A stretch of DNA of 64,000 nucleotides from Jiella avicenniae. Its GTDB lineage: Bacteria > Pseudomonadota > Alphaproteobacteria > Rhizobiales > Rhizobiaceae. Each line of letters starts with the position of its first letter. The stretch's first letter is position 1. The translations under genes and the position numbers were made by a program. The DNA lies in contig NZ_JAJUWU010000017.1 of assembly GCF_021390325.1 (NCBI RefSeq), positions 62,001 to 126,000 of the forward strand, in the 5' to 3' direction. The notes under the pieces were generated by a model that was not told the DNA's origin, did no database searches, and saw only the letters and a list, made by a program, of their open reading frames with translations. Shown here in pieces: positions 17,681 through 26,261 of the stretch.

Positions 17681-18655
17681 ATGAACGTTCGCACGATGAT
17701 GCTGGGCGCCGCCGTGGTGGCCCTGACCGCTTCCGCCGCACAGGCCGAAGGTCCCACACTCAAGCTCGGTCATGTCGGCGATCCCGGCTCGCTCTACGAG
17801 GCGACCGCCGGCAAGTTCGCCGAATGCGTCAACGCCACCGGCAAGGCGACGGTCGAGAATTACGGCTCCTCGCAGCTCGGCTCCGACGAGGAGATGCTGC
17901 AGAAGCTGAAGCTCGGCCAGATCTCCTTCTCGATCCCGTCCTCGATCATGAGTTCGGTCTCGCCGACCTTCGGCGTCTTCGAGATGCCCTATCTGATCAA
18001 AAGCCGCGATCACATGAAGAAGGTCCGCGACGACATGCGCTCGACCTTCGTCGACGCCGCCGACGCCAAGGGCTACCATATCCTCGGCTTCTGGGAGAAC
18101 GGCTTCCGCAACATCACCAACAATGTCCGGCCGATCACCGTGCCGGCCGATCTCGACGGCATCAAGCTCAGGACGCCGAAGGGCACTTGGCGCGTGAAGA
18201 TGTTCCAGAGCTATGGCGCCAACCCGACGCCGATGTCGTTCTCGGAGGTCTTCACGGCGCTGAAGACCGGCGTCATCGACGGCCAGGAAAACCCGCTCGC
18301 CCAGATCTATTCGGGCAAGTTCCAGGAGGTGCAGAAATACCTCTCGATGACCGGCCACGTCTATTCGCCAGCCTATCTCGCGACTTCGACGCGCAATTGG
18401 GAAAGCTGGGACGAAGAGGTTCAGACGGCGGTACAGGACTGCGCCACGCAGGCCAGCGACTTCGCCTATGAGACGTCCGCCCAGATGGACGACGATCTGA
18501 TCGAAAAGATCAAGGAAGCCGGCGTCGAGGTGAACGAAGCCGACAAGGACGCCTTCATCCAGGCGTCGAAGTCGATCTACGAACAGTTCGGCCAGGAGGT
18601 CGAGGGCGGCCAGAAGCTGATCGACGACATTCAGGCGCTCGCCAAGGGTTCCTGA
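17681..18655 (+). CDS. dctP: TRAP transporter solute-binding protein (second system)
   Basis: 324-residue periplasmic DctP family protein; signal peptide ends at AQA-EG (about residue 22). LKLGHVGDPGSLYEATAGKFAE, YGSSQLGSDEEMLQKLKLGQI, WENGFRNITNNVRPI, the carboxylate-binding Arg in DGIKLRTPKG and LKTGVIDGQENPLAQIY are all present. Strong GGGAGG before ATG. Follows the aminotransferase gene by 69 bases. Ligand not readable; likely the hydroxy- or oxo-acid handled by the neighbouring enzymes. Confidence 0.92.
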   Translation: MNVRTMMLGAAVVALTASAAQAEGPTLKLGHVGDPGSLYEATAGKFAECVNATGKATVENYGSSQLGSDEEMLQKLKLGQISFSIPSSIMSSVSPTFGVFEMPYLIKSRDHMKKVRDDMRSTFVDAADAKGYHILGFWENGFRNITNNVRPITVPADLDGIKLRTPKGTWRVKMFQSYGANPTPMSFSEVFTALKTGVIDGQENPLAQIYSGKFQEVQKYLSMTGHVYSPAYLATSTRNWESWDEEVQTAVQDCATQASDFAYETSAQMDDDLIEKIKEAGVEVNEADKDAFIQASKSIYEQFGQEVEGGQKLIDDIQALAKGS

Positions 18656-18714
18656 GACACATCGGACGCCGGGCCGTCGTTTGGGAGGCGCTGCCCGGCT
18701 CTCGTCAGACATTT

Positions 18715-18752
18715 GCGGCCGGGTAAGCCGGATGACGGCCTGGCCCGGCCGC
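18715..18752 (+). promoter_or_regulatory. Strong stem-loop between dctP and dctQ
   Basis: GCGGCCGGG (18715-18723) pairs perfectly with CCCGGCCGC (18744-18752); a second hairpin GCCGGGC/GCCCGGC lies at 18668-18699. No T run follows, so it probably protects the dctP transcript from 3' decay or pauses polymerase rather than terminating cleanly. Confidence 0.5.
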
Positions 18753-18810
18753 AGATGAAAATGATCGACGACGGCAACCGCCTCCAGCGTCGGGGCGTGG
18801 GGAGGGACGG

Positions 18811-19356
18811 GTGCGCCAAGCGGCGAAGATTTTGGGAGAACTCCTCACCTGGATGGTGATCGGTCTGATGGTCGTTCTCACGACGATCGTCATCGTCGCG
18901 GTCATATACCGAAAGGCGGGGGCGTCGCTCTCCTGGTACGACGAGGTTGCCTCGGTCCTTCTTGCCTGGATCACCTATTATGGTTCGGCGTTGGCGGCCT
19001 TGAAACGCGGCCATATCGGCTTCGACGACGTCCTTCTCGCGCTGCCGATTCCCGTCCGTAAAGTCGCGGTCGTCGCTGCGGAGGTGCTCGTCCTCTTCTT
19101 CTTCGCCCTGCTCGCCTGGGCGGGCTACACGGTCCTGACGATCCTTCAGGGCGAGACGCTCGTCAGCCTGACCTGGGTGCCGGTTTCCTTGACGCAATCG
19201 GTCATTCCCATCGGCGCCGCGTTGTTCATCGTCTGCGAACTTCTCAGCCTGCCGGACTACTGGCGCATGGTGATGGCCGGTCACTCCACCGAGCATGCCG
19301 TCATGGCTCACGATGCGACGCCAGAGAACACCACGCGCGGCGGGGGACACGCCTGA
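18811..19356 (+). CDS. dctQ: TRAP transporter small permease (second system)
   Basis: DctQ-type protein, 181 residues, four hydrophobic segments (about 12-34, 48-66, 86-106, 125-145). ASLSWYDEVASVLLAWITYYGSALAALKRGHIGFD is the conserved family region. GTG start at 18811 preceded by GGAGGG. Stop shares one base with the dctM start (TGATG). Confidence 0.88.
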   Translation: MRQAAKILGELLTWMVIGLMVVLTTIVIVAVIYRKAGASLSWYDEVASVLLAWITYYGSALAALKRGHIGFDDVLLALPIPVRKVAVVAAEVLVLFFFALLAWAGYTVLTILQGETLVSLTWVPVSLTQSVIPIGAALFIVCELLSLPDYWRMVMAGHSTEHAVMAHDATPENTTRGGGHA

Positions 19357-20633
19357 TGCTTCTCACGATCTTCCTCGCCCTCGTCGCGATGGTCTGCATC
19401 AACGTGCCGATCGCCATCGCGCTGGCGCTCTCGGCGGTGCTCGCCATCGCGCTCACCGACGGCACCGGCGCGCTCGTCACCATCGCGCTCGACATGTATG
19501 CTGGCGCGAAAAGCTTCTCGCTGATCGCGATCCCGATGTTCGTCTTTGCCGGCGCGATCATGAACGCCACCGGCATCACCCGGCGGCTCATCGCCTTCGT
19601 CTCTGCGATCGTGGGGTTCGTCCGGGGCGGCCTGTCGATGGTCAATATCGGCGTTTCGCTGTTCTTCGCCGAAATCTCCGGCTCGGCGGTCGCCGACGTC
19701 GCGGCGATCGGCTCGATCCTCATTCCCGAGATGAAGAAGCGCGGCTATCCTTCGCCCTTCGCCGCGGCGGTCACCTCGTCCGCGGCATCGCTCGCCATCA
19801 TCATCCCCCCGTCGATCCCGATGATCCTCTACGGCGTCGCCTCCGGCGCCTCGATCGAACAGCTCTTCGTCGCCGGCGTCGTGCCGGGGCTCATCGGCGC
19901 AGCCGGGCTCATGGGCACGGCCTATTATTTCGCGAGGCGCTACAACTTCCCGACAGAAGCGGCCTTCAATCTCGCGAAGCTTCGAACGTCCTTCGTCGAG
20001 GCGTTGCCCTGCTTCGCCCTGCCGGTGATCATACTCGGCGGTATTTTCGGCGGCGTCGTCACCGCCACGGAAGGCGCCGGGCTCGCCGTCGTCGCCGCGA
20101 TCCTCGTCGGGCTCTGGTACCGTGAGATCGACTGGGGCCAGCTCAAGGAAGCGACCCTCGAAGGCGGCATCCAGACGGCGGTCGTCATGCTGCTCGTCGC
20201 CTCGTCGATCCTGATGGGCTCCTATCTCACGACGGCACGGGTGCCCCAGGAGCTTGCCGCCGCGATCCTCGATCTGACGACGAACCAGTATCTCATCCTC
20301 CTGATCCTCAACGTCTTCTTCCTGATCATCGGCTTCTTCCTGCATTCCTCGGCGGCGATCATTCTCGTCGTTCCGATCATCGTGCCGCTGATCAATCAGG
20401 CCGGGATCGACCCGGTGCATTTCGGCCTCGTCGTGACGCTGAACCTCGCCATCGGTCAGCAGACGCCGCCGGTCGCATCGGTGCTGATCACCGCCTGCTC
20501 GATCGCGAAAGCGAACATCTGGGAGGTATCGAAGTGGAACCTGCCCTTCGTCGGCGTTCTTCTCTTCGTCCTCTTCCTCTGCACCTATGTCCCGGCGATC
20601 CCGATGTTCCTCGTCGAATATTTCTACAGGTAA
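19356..20633 (+). CDS. dctM: TRAP transporter large permease (second system)
   Basis: DctM family, 425 residues, about 12 membrane segments. FSLIAIPMFVFAGAIMNATGI, FAEISGSAVADVAAIGS, SSAASLAIIIPPSIPMILYG and HFGLVVTLNLAIGQQTPPV mark the two inverted repeats. Coupled to dctQ; the crotonase-like gene begins three bases after its stop, so transport and CoA chemistry are expressed together. Confidence 0.93.
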   Translation: MLLTIFLALVAMVCINVPIAIALALSAVLAIALTDGTGALVTIALDMYAGAKSFSLIAIPMFVFAGAIMNATGITRRLIAFVSAIVGFVRGGLSMVNIGVSLFFAEISGSAVADVAAIGSILIPEMKKRGYPSPFAAAVTSSAASLAIIIPPSIPMILYGVASGASIEQLFVAGVVPGLIGAAGLMGTAYYFARRYNFPTEAAFNLAKLRTSFVEALPCFALPVIILGGIFGGVVTATEGAGLAVVAAILVGLWYREIDWGQLKEATLEGGIQTAVVMLLVASSILMGSYLTTARVPQELAAAILDLTTNQYLILLILNVFFLIIGFFLHSSAAIILVVPIIVPLINQAGIDPVHFGLVVTLNLAIGQQTPPVASVLITACSIAKANIWEVSKWNLPFVGVLLFVLFLCTYVPAIPMFLVEYFYR

Positions 20634-20636
20634 GCC

Positions 20637-21419
20637 ATGTCCGACAGCGAACTTCTCTACGAAATCAAGGACGGCGTTGGCTGGATCACGCTCAACCGGC
20701 CGCAGGCCCGCAACGCCCTGACCTTCGCGATGTATGAGGGGCTCGCGGAAATCTGCCGCACGGTCCCCCGCGACGGCTCCGTCAAGTGCCTCGTCGTCAC
20801 CGGGGCGGGCGAGAAGGCCTTTGCCGCCGGCACCGATATGACGCAGTTCCGCGGCTTCTCGACCGACAAGGACGCGCTCGATTACGAGCACAGGATCGAC
20901 ACCGTGCTCGGAGCGGTCGAAGCCTGTCCGATCCCGATCATCGCGGCGATCTCGGGGGCCTGCACCGGCGGCGGCGCGGGGATCGCGGCTGCCTGCGACA
21001 TCCGCATCGCGACCGCCGATCTCAAGTTCGGTTTCCCGATCGCCCGCACCCTCGGCAACTGCCTGTCGATCGCCAACCTCTCGCGCCTCGCCGGCCTGAT
21101 GGGGACCGGCCGCACCAAGGAGGTGATCTTCACCGCAAGGCTGGTCGGAGCCGAGGAGGCCAAGGCCGTCGGCCTGATTTCCGAGATCGTGCCGGACCAC
21201 GCGGCCCTTCTGGCGCGCGCGGAAGCCCTTGCCGAAACGCTTGGCGGCCACGCGCCGATCACGCTGCGCACGACCAAGGAGGCGCTGCGGCGCCTGCGCA
21301 TGCAGGGCGCGGACGCGGACGACCGCGATCTCATCGTCGAGGCCTATATGAGCGAGGACTTCAAGGAGGGCATGGAGGCCTTTCTCGGCAAGCGCAAACC
21401 GCAATGGAAGGGGCGCTGA
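20637..21419 (+). CDS. Crotonase-fold protein lacking the hydratase glutamates
   Basis: 260-residue enoyl-CoA hydratase/isomerase superfamily protein. The fold is clear: VGWITLNRPQARNAL, the first oxyanion-hole segment EKAFAAGTDMTQF and the second SGACTGGGAGIAAACDIRIA. In true hydratases the two catalytic Glu follow GGGC and QP in these regions; here the positions are Gly115 (GGGAGI) and Ile135 (GFPIART). It is thus unlikely to hydrate a 2-enoyl-CoA by the classical mechanism and may be a decarboxylase, dehalogenase, hydrolase or isomerase of the superfamily. Sandwiched between dctM (3-base gap) and a CaiB CoA-transferase (1-base gap), so it acts on a CoA thioester of the imported acid. Confidence 0.85.
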   Translation: MSDSELLYEIKDGVGWITLNRPQARNALTFAMYEGLAEICRTVPRDGSVKCLVVTGAGEKAFAAGTDMTQFRGFSTDKDALDYEHRIDTVLGAVEACPIPIIAAISGACTGGGAGIAAACDIRIATADLKFGFPIARTLGNCLSIANLSRLAGLMGTGRTKEVIFTARLVGAEEAKAVGLISEIVPDHAALLARAEALAETLGGHAPITLRTTKEALRRLRMQGADADDRDLIVEAYMSEDFKEGMEAFLGKRKPQWKGR

Positions 21420-21420
21420 G

Positions 21421-22644
21421 ATGACCAGCGGAAAGGGACCGCTCGCGGGCATGAAGGTGGTCGAGCTGGCGCATATCATGGCCGGGCCGGTCTGTGGCCT
21501 GATGCTCGCCGACATGGGGGCCGACGTGATCAAGGTGGAGAAGCCGGAGGGCGACGACACCCGCCGCTTCCTGCCGCCGGACATCAACGGCGAATCCGCC
21601 GCCTATCTGATGATGAACCGCAACAAGCGCGGCATCGTGCTCGACCTGAAGAACGAGGAGGGCAAGGCGGCGCTGAAGCGTCTCCTCGAAACGGCGGACG
21701 TCGTCATCGAGAACTACCGCATGGGGACGATGGAAAAGCTCGGCCTCGGCTATGACGAGCTGAAGAAGACCAATCCGGGCCTGATCTATTGCGAGATTTC
21801 CGGCTTCGGGCGCACGGGTCCCTACGCGACGCGCGGCGGCTTCGACCTGATCGCGCAAGGCATGAGCGGGTTGATGTCGATCACCGGCGAGGGGCCCGGC
21901 CGTCCGCCGGTCAAGTCCGGCGCGCCGGTTTCCGACATCACGGCAGGCATTCTCGGCGCGCTCGGCTGCGCGGCCGCCTATGCGCGAAAGCTGCAGACGG
22001 GGGAGGGGCAGAAGGTCGATACCTCGCTCTTCGAGGCCGGCATCACGCTCACCTACTGGCAGTCGGCGATCGCCTTCGCGACCGGCGTCTCGCCGGGGCC
22101 GCTGGGTTCGGCGCATCCGTTGAACGCGCCGTATCAGGCCTTCCGGACGAGCGACGGCTGGATCAATCTCGGTGCGGCCAACCAGAAGAACTGGGAGCGC
22201 ATGCTCTCCGTCATCGGCGCCGAAGAGCTCGCTTCCGATCCGCGCTTTACGACCAATCGCGGCCGCATGGAAAATCTCGACGCGCTGGCCGAAATCCTCG
22301 ACGGTCATTTCGTGACCGACACCTCGGCGGTCTGGCTGGAGCGCCTGGAAAAGGCCGGCGTTCCGGCCGGTCCGGTGCTGGACATCTGCGAGATGCACGA
22401 GGATCCGCAAGCGCTTGCCCGCGACATGGTGGTCGAGACCGAGCATCCGGTGGCCGGCCGGGTCAAGGCGATCGGCCTGCCGGTGAAGTTCTCCGGGACG
22501 CCCGGCGGGGTCGCCCGCCCCGCGCCGCTGCTCGGCGAACACAGCCGCGAAATCCTCGCCGAGAACGGATTTTCCGAGGAGCAGATCGCGCAGATGGTTT
22601 CAAGCGGAGCCGTCCGCGCGCCCTCCGATCGATCCGCCCCGTGA
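21421..22644 (+). CDS. CaiB/BaiF family (class III) CoA-transferase
   Basis: 407 residues; moves CoA between carboxylic acids through a covalent aspartyl-CoA anhydride. LAGMKVVELAHIMAGPVCGLMLADMGADVIKVE is the CoA-binding N-terminal Rossmann part; Asp172 in GAPVSDITAGILGAL is the catalytic residue. The C-terminal part (LPVKFSGTPG, PLLGEHSREILAENGFS) is normal. One base after the crotonase-like gene; last gene of the aminotransferase-TRAP-CoA run. Substrates are unknown but the cluster implies activation of the TRAP-imported acid. Confidence 0.92.
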   Translation: MTSGKGPLAGMKVVELAHIMAGPVCGLMLADMGADVIKVEKPEGDDTRRFLPPDINGESAAYLMMNRNKRGIVLDLKNEEGKAALKRLLETADVVIENYRMGTMEKLGLGYDELKKTNPGLIYCEISGFGRTGPYATRGGFDLIAQGMSGLMSITGEGPGRPPVKSGAPVSDITAGILGALGCAAAYARKLQTGEGQKVDTSLFEAGITLTYWQSAIAFATGVSPGPLGSAHPLNAPYQAFRTSDGWINLGAANQKNWERMLSVIGAEELASDPRFTTNRGRMENLDALAEILDGHFVTDTSAVWLERLEKAGVPAGPVLDICEMHEDPQALARDMVVETEHPVAGRVKAIGLPVKFSGTPGGVARPAPLLGEHSREILAENGFSEEQIAQMVSSGAVRAPSDRSAP

Positions 22645-22952
22645 CGCGGATGGACCTCTTCGGCGACCTCGGCTGGCTGGAGCCGGGGACCTGGAGGCGG
22701 CATCGGCCGAGCGCGCCGCCGCTCATGACCGCGCGCTGCCCGACGATCGCGTGATCCTCGGCACCGTTGCAAAAATCCGCCCTTACGCAGCGGATGCACC
22801 AGGGCGGCGGCCGGTAGGAGGCCGGTCGCGGACCAAATCCATCGCCGAAGTCCGGTTGGAATGAGTTGCTGCCGTGCGGTCGTCCCGCAACCTCGCCCTC
22901 GGCTCGCTCCGCCGCTCGGCCGCCCCGGGTTCCCGGAGACGGATTGGTTTGC

Positions 22953-23015
22953 GTCCTGCGCAGCGATCGGCATGGCATCGAGCTTTGCGTCGCAGGCGGC
23001 TTCCGCCTCGGCGGG
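22953..23015 (+). repeat. Copy A of a dispersed 63-base repeat
   Basis: Starts GTCCTGCGCAGCGATCGGCA. It matches 38848-38910 at 50 of 64 aligned columns by hand alignment with two one-base gaps; the first 24 bases have one mismatch. Read on the minus strand both copies encode LDAMPIAAQD. Both lie in degraded intergenic DNA near an SMP-30 gene or pseudogene, so they could be the end of a decayed gene or a small mobile or RNA element. Confidence 0.45.
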
Positions 23016-23232
23016 CAAATGGAAACGCGAACGCCAGCATAGCCGAAATCGACGATCAAAAACTGCCGCGAGATGGGCCATGGCCGACCAGGGCTGCTTC
23101 AGGAATCTTGTCGCTCTTTGCGGATTCCTGACGTCATACTGGCATGAGAGAGAATTCATGCAGGCGCGTAGAGATAAACCAAATCTGTTTTTATGATAAA
23201 GAATTCGACATTTGGATTAGAGGCGCTGAACT

Positions 23233-23238
23233 TATAAT
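23233..23238 (+). promoter_or_regulatory. Probable -10 box of the third TRAP operon
   Basis: Consensus TATAAT 66 bases before the dctP start codon, in an AT-rich island. The -35 is less clear; TTTGGA at 23211-23216 gives a 16-base spacer. Confidence 0.45.
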
Positions 23239-23303
23239 CTCTTCCCATGTGACCGTGCACCGGTGAATCGGAGCAGGCGGTCGTTTCGGGAGGAGACAAT
23301 TCG

Positions 23304-24287
23304 ATGACACAGCTCCGCATTCTGGCGGCGGCGACGACGTTTGCCACGGCTTTCACCCTTCAGTCCGCAACCGCCGACGAATGGACCGGCTATACCTATT
23401 CCGCGGTCTCGACCACGGCGGCCGTCAAGGGCATGAACCGGATCGTCGAACGCGCGAAGGACGAGACGGACGGCGAACTCGCGATCGACCTGCATCTCGG
23501 CAAGACGCTGCAGATCGCATCGAGCGACATCACCCAGGCCGTCGGCGACAACATCGTCCAGTTCGCGGCCGACCTGTTCTTCGCGGGCAACGTGCCCGTC
23601 GGGCGGGTTCTCTCGCTGCCCCTCCTGATCGAGAACGACGAGGAGTGGGACAAGGCCTATGCCGCGATGAAGCCCTTTCTGGAGGAAGGCTTCTCCGGTC
23701 AGGGCGTCGCCCATCTCGGTGGCTATCGCTATCCGGTCCAGACGATCTTCGCCACCTTCGAGATCGATTCCCTCGACGATCTCAAGGGACGCAAGATCCG
23801 CATCGTCTCGCCCGAGCAGGGTGCCTTCGTCGAGGAGTTCGGCGGCTCGCCCATCACCCTGTCGGGCTCGGAAGTGCCGACGGCCCTCGAGCGCGGCGTG
23901 ATCGACGGGGTTCTCACCGCGAGCGCCGGCGGGGCGAAGAACTGGCACGAATTCCTGCCCTACAACTACCGCTTCCCGGTCGGTTATGTCGGCAGCCAGA
24001 TGATCGCCAATGCCGATGCCTATGGCGCTCTCGACGAGGAGACGCAGAAGACTTTTGCGAATATCGTCGCCGAGGAGGGGCCGAAGATCACGGCCGAATT
24101 CATCGAGGACGAGGAAGTGCAGAAGAAATCCCAGGCCGACGGCGGCATGACGATCACCGAGGCGAGTGCCGAGGACGTCGCGGCGGCGACGGAGAAGTTC
24201 TCACCCTTCTGGGAAAAGTGGGCCGAAGAGGCCGGGCCGGATCATGTCGAGGCGCTGAAGGCCGTCCGCGCGGCGCTCGGCAAGTAA
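23304..24287 (+). CDS. dctP: TRAP transporter solute-binding protein (third system)
   Basis: 327-residue periplasmic DctP-like protein with signal peptide ending near ATA-DE (about residue 25). It is a more divergent branch: WTGYTYSAVSTTAAVKGMNRI, LGKTLQIASSDITQAVGD, GYRYPVQTIFATFEIDSLDDLKGRKIRIVSP with the substrate-binding Arg, and ALERGVIDGVLTASAGG. GGGAGGAG precedes the ATG. Followed by DctQ, DctM and an SMP-30 lactonase, so a sugar acid or lactone-derived acid is a reasonable ligand guess. Confidence 0.9.
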   Translation: MTQLRILAAATTFATAFTLQSATADEWTGYTYSAVSTTAAVKGMNRIVERAKDETDGELAIDLHLGKTLQIASSDITQAVGDNIVQFAADLFFAGNVPVGRVLSLPLLIENDEEWDKAYAAMKPFLEEGFSGQGVAHLGGYRYPVQTIFATFEIDSLDDLKGRKIRIVSPEQGAFVEEFGGSPITLSGSEVPTALERGVIDGVLTASAGGAKNWHEFLPYNYRFPVGYVGSQMIANADAYGALDEETQKTFANIVAEEGPKITAEFIEDEEVQKKSQADGGMTITEASAEDVAAATEKFSPFWEKWAEEAGPDHVEALKAVRAALGK

Positions 24288-24324
24288 GGTCCCGCAGGCC
24301 GCGTTCACGGCCTTGAGTTTCCGG

Positions 24325-24370
24325 GTCCGGATGGTCGCCGAGCCTTGCGATCGGTCGTGACCTTCCGGAC
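24325..24370 (+). promoter_or_regulatory. Long stem-loop between dctP and dctQ
   Basis: Bases 24325-24336 (GTCCGGATGGTC) pair with 24359-24370 (GACCTTCCGGAC): a 12-base stem with one mismatch and a 22-base loop, inside the 155-base dctP-dctQ spacer. No T tract, so more likely a transcript-stabilising or pausing element than a terminator. Confidence 0.5.
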
Positions 24371-24442
24371 GTGCCCGGCGGGCGGACAGGCCCATCTCGT
24401 CCGCGACCGCCGTCTCCGCATTCTCTCCGATCGGTTCGTTTC

Positions 24443-24964
24443 ATGACAACCTCCCAAGACGATGGCGTCCGGTCGGCGGGATCGGCCGGACGCGTCTTCG
24501 ATCTCGTCGCGACACTCGTTCGCGTCCTTGCCGGCGGCGGCCTCGTCGCGCTCGCCTGTCTCGTCCTCGCCGAGGTCGTCTCGCGCGCCTTCGGCCGTTC
24601 GCTCAACGTGGTCGAGGAACTCGCCGGCTACGTCGTCGTCGCGGTGACGTTCCTGGGCGCCGCGCTCGCCTTTCGCGATCAGGTGATGTTTCGCGTCGGC
24701 TTCGTCTTCGATGCGCTGCCCGGTGTGGCGCGGCGCGCGCTGACATTCGTCTATCTCGCACTCTCGCTGGGCGTTTCGGGTGTCCTGATCTGGCAGACCA
24801 TCCGCCTCGTCCAGAGTTCCTATTCGCGCGGCAAGTTCGCGCCGACCGAGCTGATGACGCCGCTCTATATTCCGCAGCTTCTCCTCCCCGTCGGCCTCTC
24901 GGTCATCGCCCTCTTCCTTCTCGAACGCGCGATCATCGAGTTTCGCGGAAAGGCCGGCGACTGA
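24443..24964 (+). CDS. dctQ: TRAP transporter small permease (third system)
   Basis: 173 residues, four hydrophobic segments (about 20-47, 55-75, 95-115, 135-155); LNVVEELAGYVVVAVTFLGAALAFRDQVMFRVGF is the DctQ signature region. ATG 24443 chosen because family similarity begins shortly after; upstream in-frame GTG has no similarity. Stop overlaps the dctM ATG by one base. Confidence 0.86.
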   Translation: MTTSQDDGVRSAGSAGRVFDLVATLVRVLAGGGLVALACLVLAEVVSRAFGRSLNVVEELAGYVVVAVTFLGAALAFRDQVMFRVGFVFDALPGVARRALTFVYLALSLGVSGVLIWQTIRLVQSSYSRGKFAPTELMTPLYIPQLLLPVGLSVIALFLLERAIIEFRGKAGD

Positions 24965-26259
24965 TGGACGCGATCCTCGCCTTCGGCACCCTGATCCTCC
25001 TCATCGTCGGCGGGCTCTGGGTCCAGTTCGCGGTCGGCGCCGCCGCGCTCCTCTATCTCTGGCTGATGCGGGGCACCTCCGCCTGGAACGCCATCGGCCT
25101 CGTCAGCTGGGGTTCGGCCGACAGCTTCACGCTCGCGGCGATCCCGCTCTTCATCCTGATGGCGGAGATCCTGCTCGCGAGCGGGCTCAGCGAGCGGCTC
25201 TACAACGGCGTCGCGCCCTTCATGAAGCGGCTGCCCGGCGGCCTCCTCCATACCAATATCGTCGGCAGCGCGGTCTTTTCGGCGGTGGCCGGCGGCAGTG
25301 CGCCGACGGCGGCCGCGATGTCCACGGTCGCGCTGCCCTCGCTCGCCGCGCGAGGGTACGACAAGCGCATCGTCGCCGGCTCCCTCGCCGCCGGCGGCAC
25401 GCTCGGCATCCTGATCCCGCCCTCGATCACGATGATCATCTATGCGACCTTCACCGAGACCTCGATCGCTCAGCTCTTTGCGGCCGGTCTCGTGCCGGGC
25501 ATCCTGCTCGCGGCCTGCTACAGCCTGCTGATCGCCGTGCGCTCGGTTCTCGATCCGAAACTCGCCCCGCGCGACACCTCGGCGAGCACGGTTCACGACT
25601 ATCTGCGCGCGGCCTCCGACGTCGTGCCCTTCATGCTGCTGATGGTCATCGTCCTCGGCAGCATCTATGCCGGACTCGCGACCCCGACGGAGGCCGGCGC
25701 GGTCGGCGTCTTCGGCGCGGCGCTGATCGCGGCGATCTATCGCCGGCTGAACCTTTCGATGTTCTGGCAGGCGGTCTCGCGGGCGCTGGTGATGAGCGGC
25801 AACGTCCTCTTCATCGTCTTCATCTCGCTGATCTTCGCCTATGCGACGGCGCTCTCGGGGGTCGGCGAAAAGCTGGTCGCGCTCGTCGCCGATCTCGGCC
25901 TGTCACGCACGGAGTTCCTCCTCGTCCTGATGGTCGCCTTCGCGATCCTCGGCTGCTTCATGGAGGGCCTCGGCATGATCGCGATCATCGTGCCGATCAT
26001 CTTTCCGACGCTCATGGCCATGGATGTCGATCCGGTCTGGTTCGGCGTCTTCGTCGTCATCCTGGTCGAGCTCGGTCAGCTCACCCCGCCGCTCGGCGTC
26101 ATCCTCTTCGTCGTCGCGAGTTCCTCGCGCGAGGTGAGGGTGGAAGACGTGGTGATGGGCGTGTTGCCGTTCTTCGGGGCGATCCTCGCCTTCCTGCTCC
26201 TGATCATCATCTTTCCCGAGATCGCCCTGTGGTTTCCGGCGCTGGCCTTCGGAGGTTGA
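24964..26259 (+). CDS. dctM: TRAP transporter large permease (third system)
   Basis: 431 residues, about 12 membrane segments. FTLAAIPLFILMAEILLASGL, SAVAGGSAPTAAAMSTVALP, AAGGTLGILIPPSITMIIYA and FGVFVVILVELGQLTPPLGV are the DctM repeats. Starts on the dctQ stop; the lactonase gene starts two bases after its stop. Confidence 0.92.
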   Translation: MDAILAFGTLILLIVGGLWVQFAVGAAALLYLWLMRGTSAWNAIGLVSWGSADSFTLAAIPLFILMAEILLASGLSERLYNGVAPFMKRLPGGLLHTNIVGSAVFSAVAGGSAPTAAAMSTVALPSLAARGYDKRIVAGSLAAGGTLGILIPPSITMIIYATFTETSIAQLFAAGLVPGILLAACYSLLIAVRSVLDPKLAPRDTSASTVHDYLRAASDVVPFMLLMVIVLGSIYAGLATPTEAGAVGVFGAALIAAIYRRLNLSMFWQAVSRALVMSGNVLFIVFISLIFAYATALSGVGEKLVALVADLGLSRTEFLLVLMVAFAILGCFMEGLGMIAIIVPIIFPTLMAMDVDPVWFGVFVVILVELGQLTPPLGVILFVVASSSREVRVEDVVMGVLPFFGAILAFLLLIIIFPEIALWFPALAFGG

Positions 26260-26261
26260 GA

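Larger units (their letters stand above)
22645..23303. other. Long intergenic region before the third TRAP operon
   Basis: 659 bases with no gene I can support. The left half is GC-rich with open frames of no recognisable family. It includes one copy of a 63-base repeat (22953-23015). From about 23140 composition turns AT-rich with the TRAP promoter. IR arms CCAAAT (23179-23184 area) and ATTTGG flank an AT-rich stretch before the promoter and may be a regulator site. Confidence 0.45.

Noticed and set aside
16136-18712. Minus-strand 858-codon frame across the aminotransferase and dctP
   Set aside because: Antisense to two clearly recognised genes and without family resemblance.
19308-21587. 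Minus-strand 759-codon frame rich in D, R, E, H
   Set aside because: Antisense to dctM and the crotonase gene; charged low-complexity sequence typical of shadow frames.
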